Assembly (NCBI RefSeq): GCF_007713735.2
Contig: NZ_VMNW02000051.1
Location: forward strand, 1-60,810
Reading direction: 5' to 3'
Length of the DNA stretch: 60,810 nt
Origin: Amycolatopsis acidicola
GTDB lineage: Bacteria > Actinomycetota > Actinomycetes > Mycobacteriales > Pseudonocardiaceae
Under the pieces are notes generated by a model, which saw only the letters and a list, made by a program, of their open reading frames with translations, was not told where the DNA came from and made no database searches. Position numbers and translations under genes: made by a program. Shown piece by piece: positions 59,653-60,810 of this stretch (its first letter is position 1; each line of letters starts with the position of its first letter).

Positions 59653-60432
59653 ATGACAGGCATCCCAGACCGGGTCGCGATGGGGCTGCGCGCGGCGCTG
59701 GTCACCGGGGGCGGCTCCGGGATCGGGCGGGCGATCTCGCACCGGCTGGCCGAAGACGGGTTCGCCGTCGCCGTGCTCGATCTCAACTCCGAAGCGGCGC
59801 AACAGGTCGCGGAGGAGATCCGGACGAAGGGGCACGAAGCGCTGCCCGTCGGCGGAGTGAACGTATCGGACCGCGCGCAGGTCGCCGACGCGGTGGGCCG
59901 CGTCCGCGAAGCGCTGGGACCGGTGCTGGTCCTGGTGAACAACGCGGGAATGACCGGGTACAAGAGGTTCCTCAACATCAAGCCCGAACTGTGGGAGCGG
60001 ATGCTCGCGGTCAACCTCACCGGCCCGTTCTCCTGCACCCAGGAGGTCGTGCCGGACATGGTCGCGGCGGGCTGGGGCCGGATCGTGAACATCTCCTCCT
60101 CCAGCGCGCAGTCCGGGCAGCAGTACATGACCCACTACGTGGCCTCCAAGGCCGGGCTGATCGGGTTCACCAAGGCGCTGGCACTCGAACTGGGGCCCGA
60201 GGGCATCACGGTCAACACCATCCCGCCGGGGTTCGTGGACACCCCGATGCTGCGCGAGTCCGAGGAACGCGGGCTGCTCGGCGGGACGGTGGACCACCAC
60301 GCCGGCCTCACCCCGGTGCGCCGGCCCGGGCGGCCCGGGGACATCGCCGCGGCGTGCTCGTTCCTGGTCTCGGACGAGGCCGGATACGTGACGGGGCAGG
60401 TGATCGGCGTGAACGGCGGGCGCAACACCTGA
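59653..60432 (+). CDS. SDR-family oxidoreductase, paralogue of the 34041 SDR
   Basis: A 259-residue classical SDR: TGGGSGIG, NNAGMTGYKRF, serine in NISSSSAQSG and HYVASKAG. The NNAG tetrad is complete here, unlike the paralogue at 34041. It could oxidise a ring alcohol to the beta-diketone cleaved by the preceding enzyme; this is an inference from coupling. ATG at 59653 with GAAAGG upstream is chosen; an ATGA-overlapping ATG at 59626 is the alternative. Confidence 0.86.
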   Translation: MTGIPDRVAMGLRAALVTGGGSGIGRAISHRLAEDGFAVAVLDLNSEAAQQVAEEIRTKGHEALPVGGVNVSDRAQVADAVGRVREALGPVLVLVNNAGMTGYKRFLNIKPELWERMLAVNLTGPFSCTQEVVPDMVAAGWGRIVNISSSSAQSGQQYMTHYVASKAGLIGFTKALALELGPEGITVNTIPPGFVDTPMLRESEERGLLGGTVDHHAGLTPVRRPGRPGDIAAACSFLVSDEAGYVTGQVIGVNGGRNT

Positions 60433-60449
60433 GTTCTTGCACGAGCGAT

Positions 60450-60486
60450 CAGAACGACGTTAATCTTTCGCGAGAATAGCGTTATC
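60450..60486. promoter_or_regulatory. GAGAAT operator pair, locus L
   Basis: GAGAATAGCGTTATC at 60472-60486 (10 of 12) and a weaker CAGAACGACGTTAAT at 60450-60464 (6 of 12), 22 bp apart, directly in front of the P450 gene. Confidence 0.65.
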
Positions 60487-60506
60487 ACACAGATTCGGGA
60501 GCCACG

Positions 60507-60810
60507 GTGCACGACTTCGACAAGGACTTCTTCCGGGATGACGCGTTCGTCGCCGATCCCTACCCCTATTACGAAGCGTTGCGCGCGCGATGCCCCGTGC
60601 ACCGCGAGGACCACCACGACGTGCTCATGGTGACCGGCTACGACGAGGCCGTCGAGGTCTTCGGCGACGCGGACCGGTTTTCCTCGTGCATAGCCGTGAC
60701 CGGCCCGTTCCCGGGGTTCCCGGTGCCGCTCGAGGGCGACGACGTGAGCGGCCTGATCGAGGAGCACCGCGACAAGCTCCCCATGAGCGACCAGCTGCCC
60801 ACCCTCGACC
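60507..60810 (+). CDS. Cytochrome P450, N-terminal part (runs off window)
   Basis: About 101 codons of a bacterial P450 are inside the window. The product starts MHDFDKDFFRDDAFVADPYP and continues with YYEALRARCPVHRE, VTGYDEAVEVF and DRFSSCIAVTGPFPGFPVP, all typical for the N-terminal part of soluble actinobacterial P450s; the heme-binding cysteine lies beyond the edge. GTG at 60507 follows CGGGAG. Being under the GAGAAT operator, it probably performs an early hydroxylation of the substrate. Redox partners may follow outside the window. Confidence 0.82.
   Translation, partial: MHDFDKDFFRDDAFVADPYPYYEALRARCPVHREDHHDVLMVTGYDEAVEVFGDADRFSSCIAVTGPFPGFPVPLEGDDVSGLIEEHRDKLPMSDQLPTLD

Noticed and set aside
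1..60810. tRNA, rRNA, transposase, integrase or prophage genes
   Set aside because: I searched by eye for typical motifs on both strands and saw none; a covariance-model scan would be needed to exclude a small RNA.

Overview
The window is very GC-rich, densely packed actinobacterial DNA. Gene content (many FadD, FadE, CaiB, LLM/F420 and TetR genes, a LigD-type ligase-polymerase, frequent GTG starts, 4-bp ATGA/GTGA overlaps) fits a Pseudonocardiaceae-type chromosome such as Amycolatopsis. That is an inference from style; no rRNA or other species marker is present. I found no tRNA, rRNA, insertion sequence, prophage or CRISPR array.

Most of the window is a catabolic region for a CoA-activated, probably alicyclic or terpenoid-like carbon source. 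It holds five acyl-CoA ligases, three single-chain acyl-CoA dehydrogenases plus two split large/small dehydrogenase pairs, two class III CoA-transferases, two enoyl-CoA hydratases, a MaoC-type hydratase pair, a thiolase, a thioesterase, several SDRs, three LLM flavin/F420 oxidoreductases, a Rieske oxygenase, two amidohydrolases, an aldehyde dehydrogenase, a beta-diketone hydrolase resembling 6-oxocamphor hydrolase, and the start of a cytochrome P450.

Layout. 0-0.6 kb: GC-rich short repeats. 0.6-3.3 kb: GntR, SDR and TetR regulators with local targets. 3.3-12.3 kb: first catabolic block (ligases, TetR, hydratase, SDRs, VOC protein). 12.3-25.4 kb: mostly housekeeping or accessory genes (TetR operon, LigD-like protein, ene-reductase, IclR, CaiB plus dehydrogenase, LysR, PhoU, small membrane proteins, esterase). 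25.4-49.6 kb: the main catabolic block. 49.7-52.9 kb: membrane-anchored phosphate-binding-like protein, membrane partner and a YjbR protein. 52.9-60.8 kb: third catabolic block ending in the P450.

The main discovery is a shared operator, GAGAATNNNATTCTC, in twelve catabolic promoter regions and not found by eye in front of the housekeeping genes. At most loci it comes as a strong and a weaker copy 21-22 bp apart, centre to centre, two turns of the helix. It marks out one regulon of about 35-40 genes in this window. The TetR gene at 7358-7987, whose own start overlaps such a pair, is the best candidate regulator; the TetR at 37863-38537 is the alternative.

A plausible joint scheme, inferred: oxygenation by P450, Rieske or LLM enzymes; oxidation by SDRs; C-C cleavage of a cyclic beta-diketone by the crotonase at 58772; CoA activation by ligases or CoA-transferases; then beta-oxidation by the dehydrogenases, hydratases and thiolase. 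The substrate cannot be read from sequence alone. Three arrays of a 21-bp repeat (around 0.36, 27.8 and 40.5 kb) interrupt the region.
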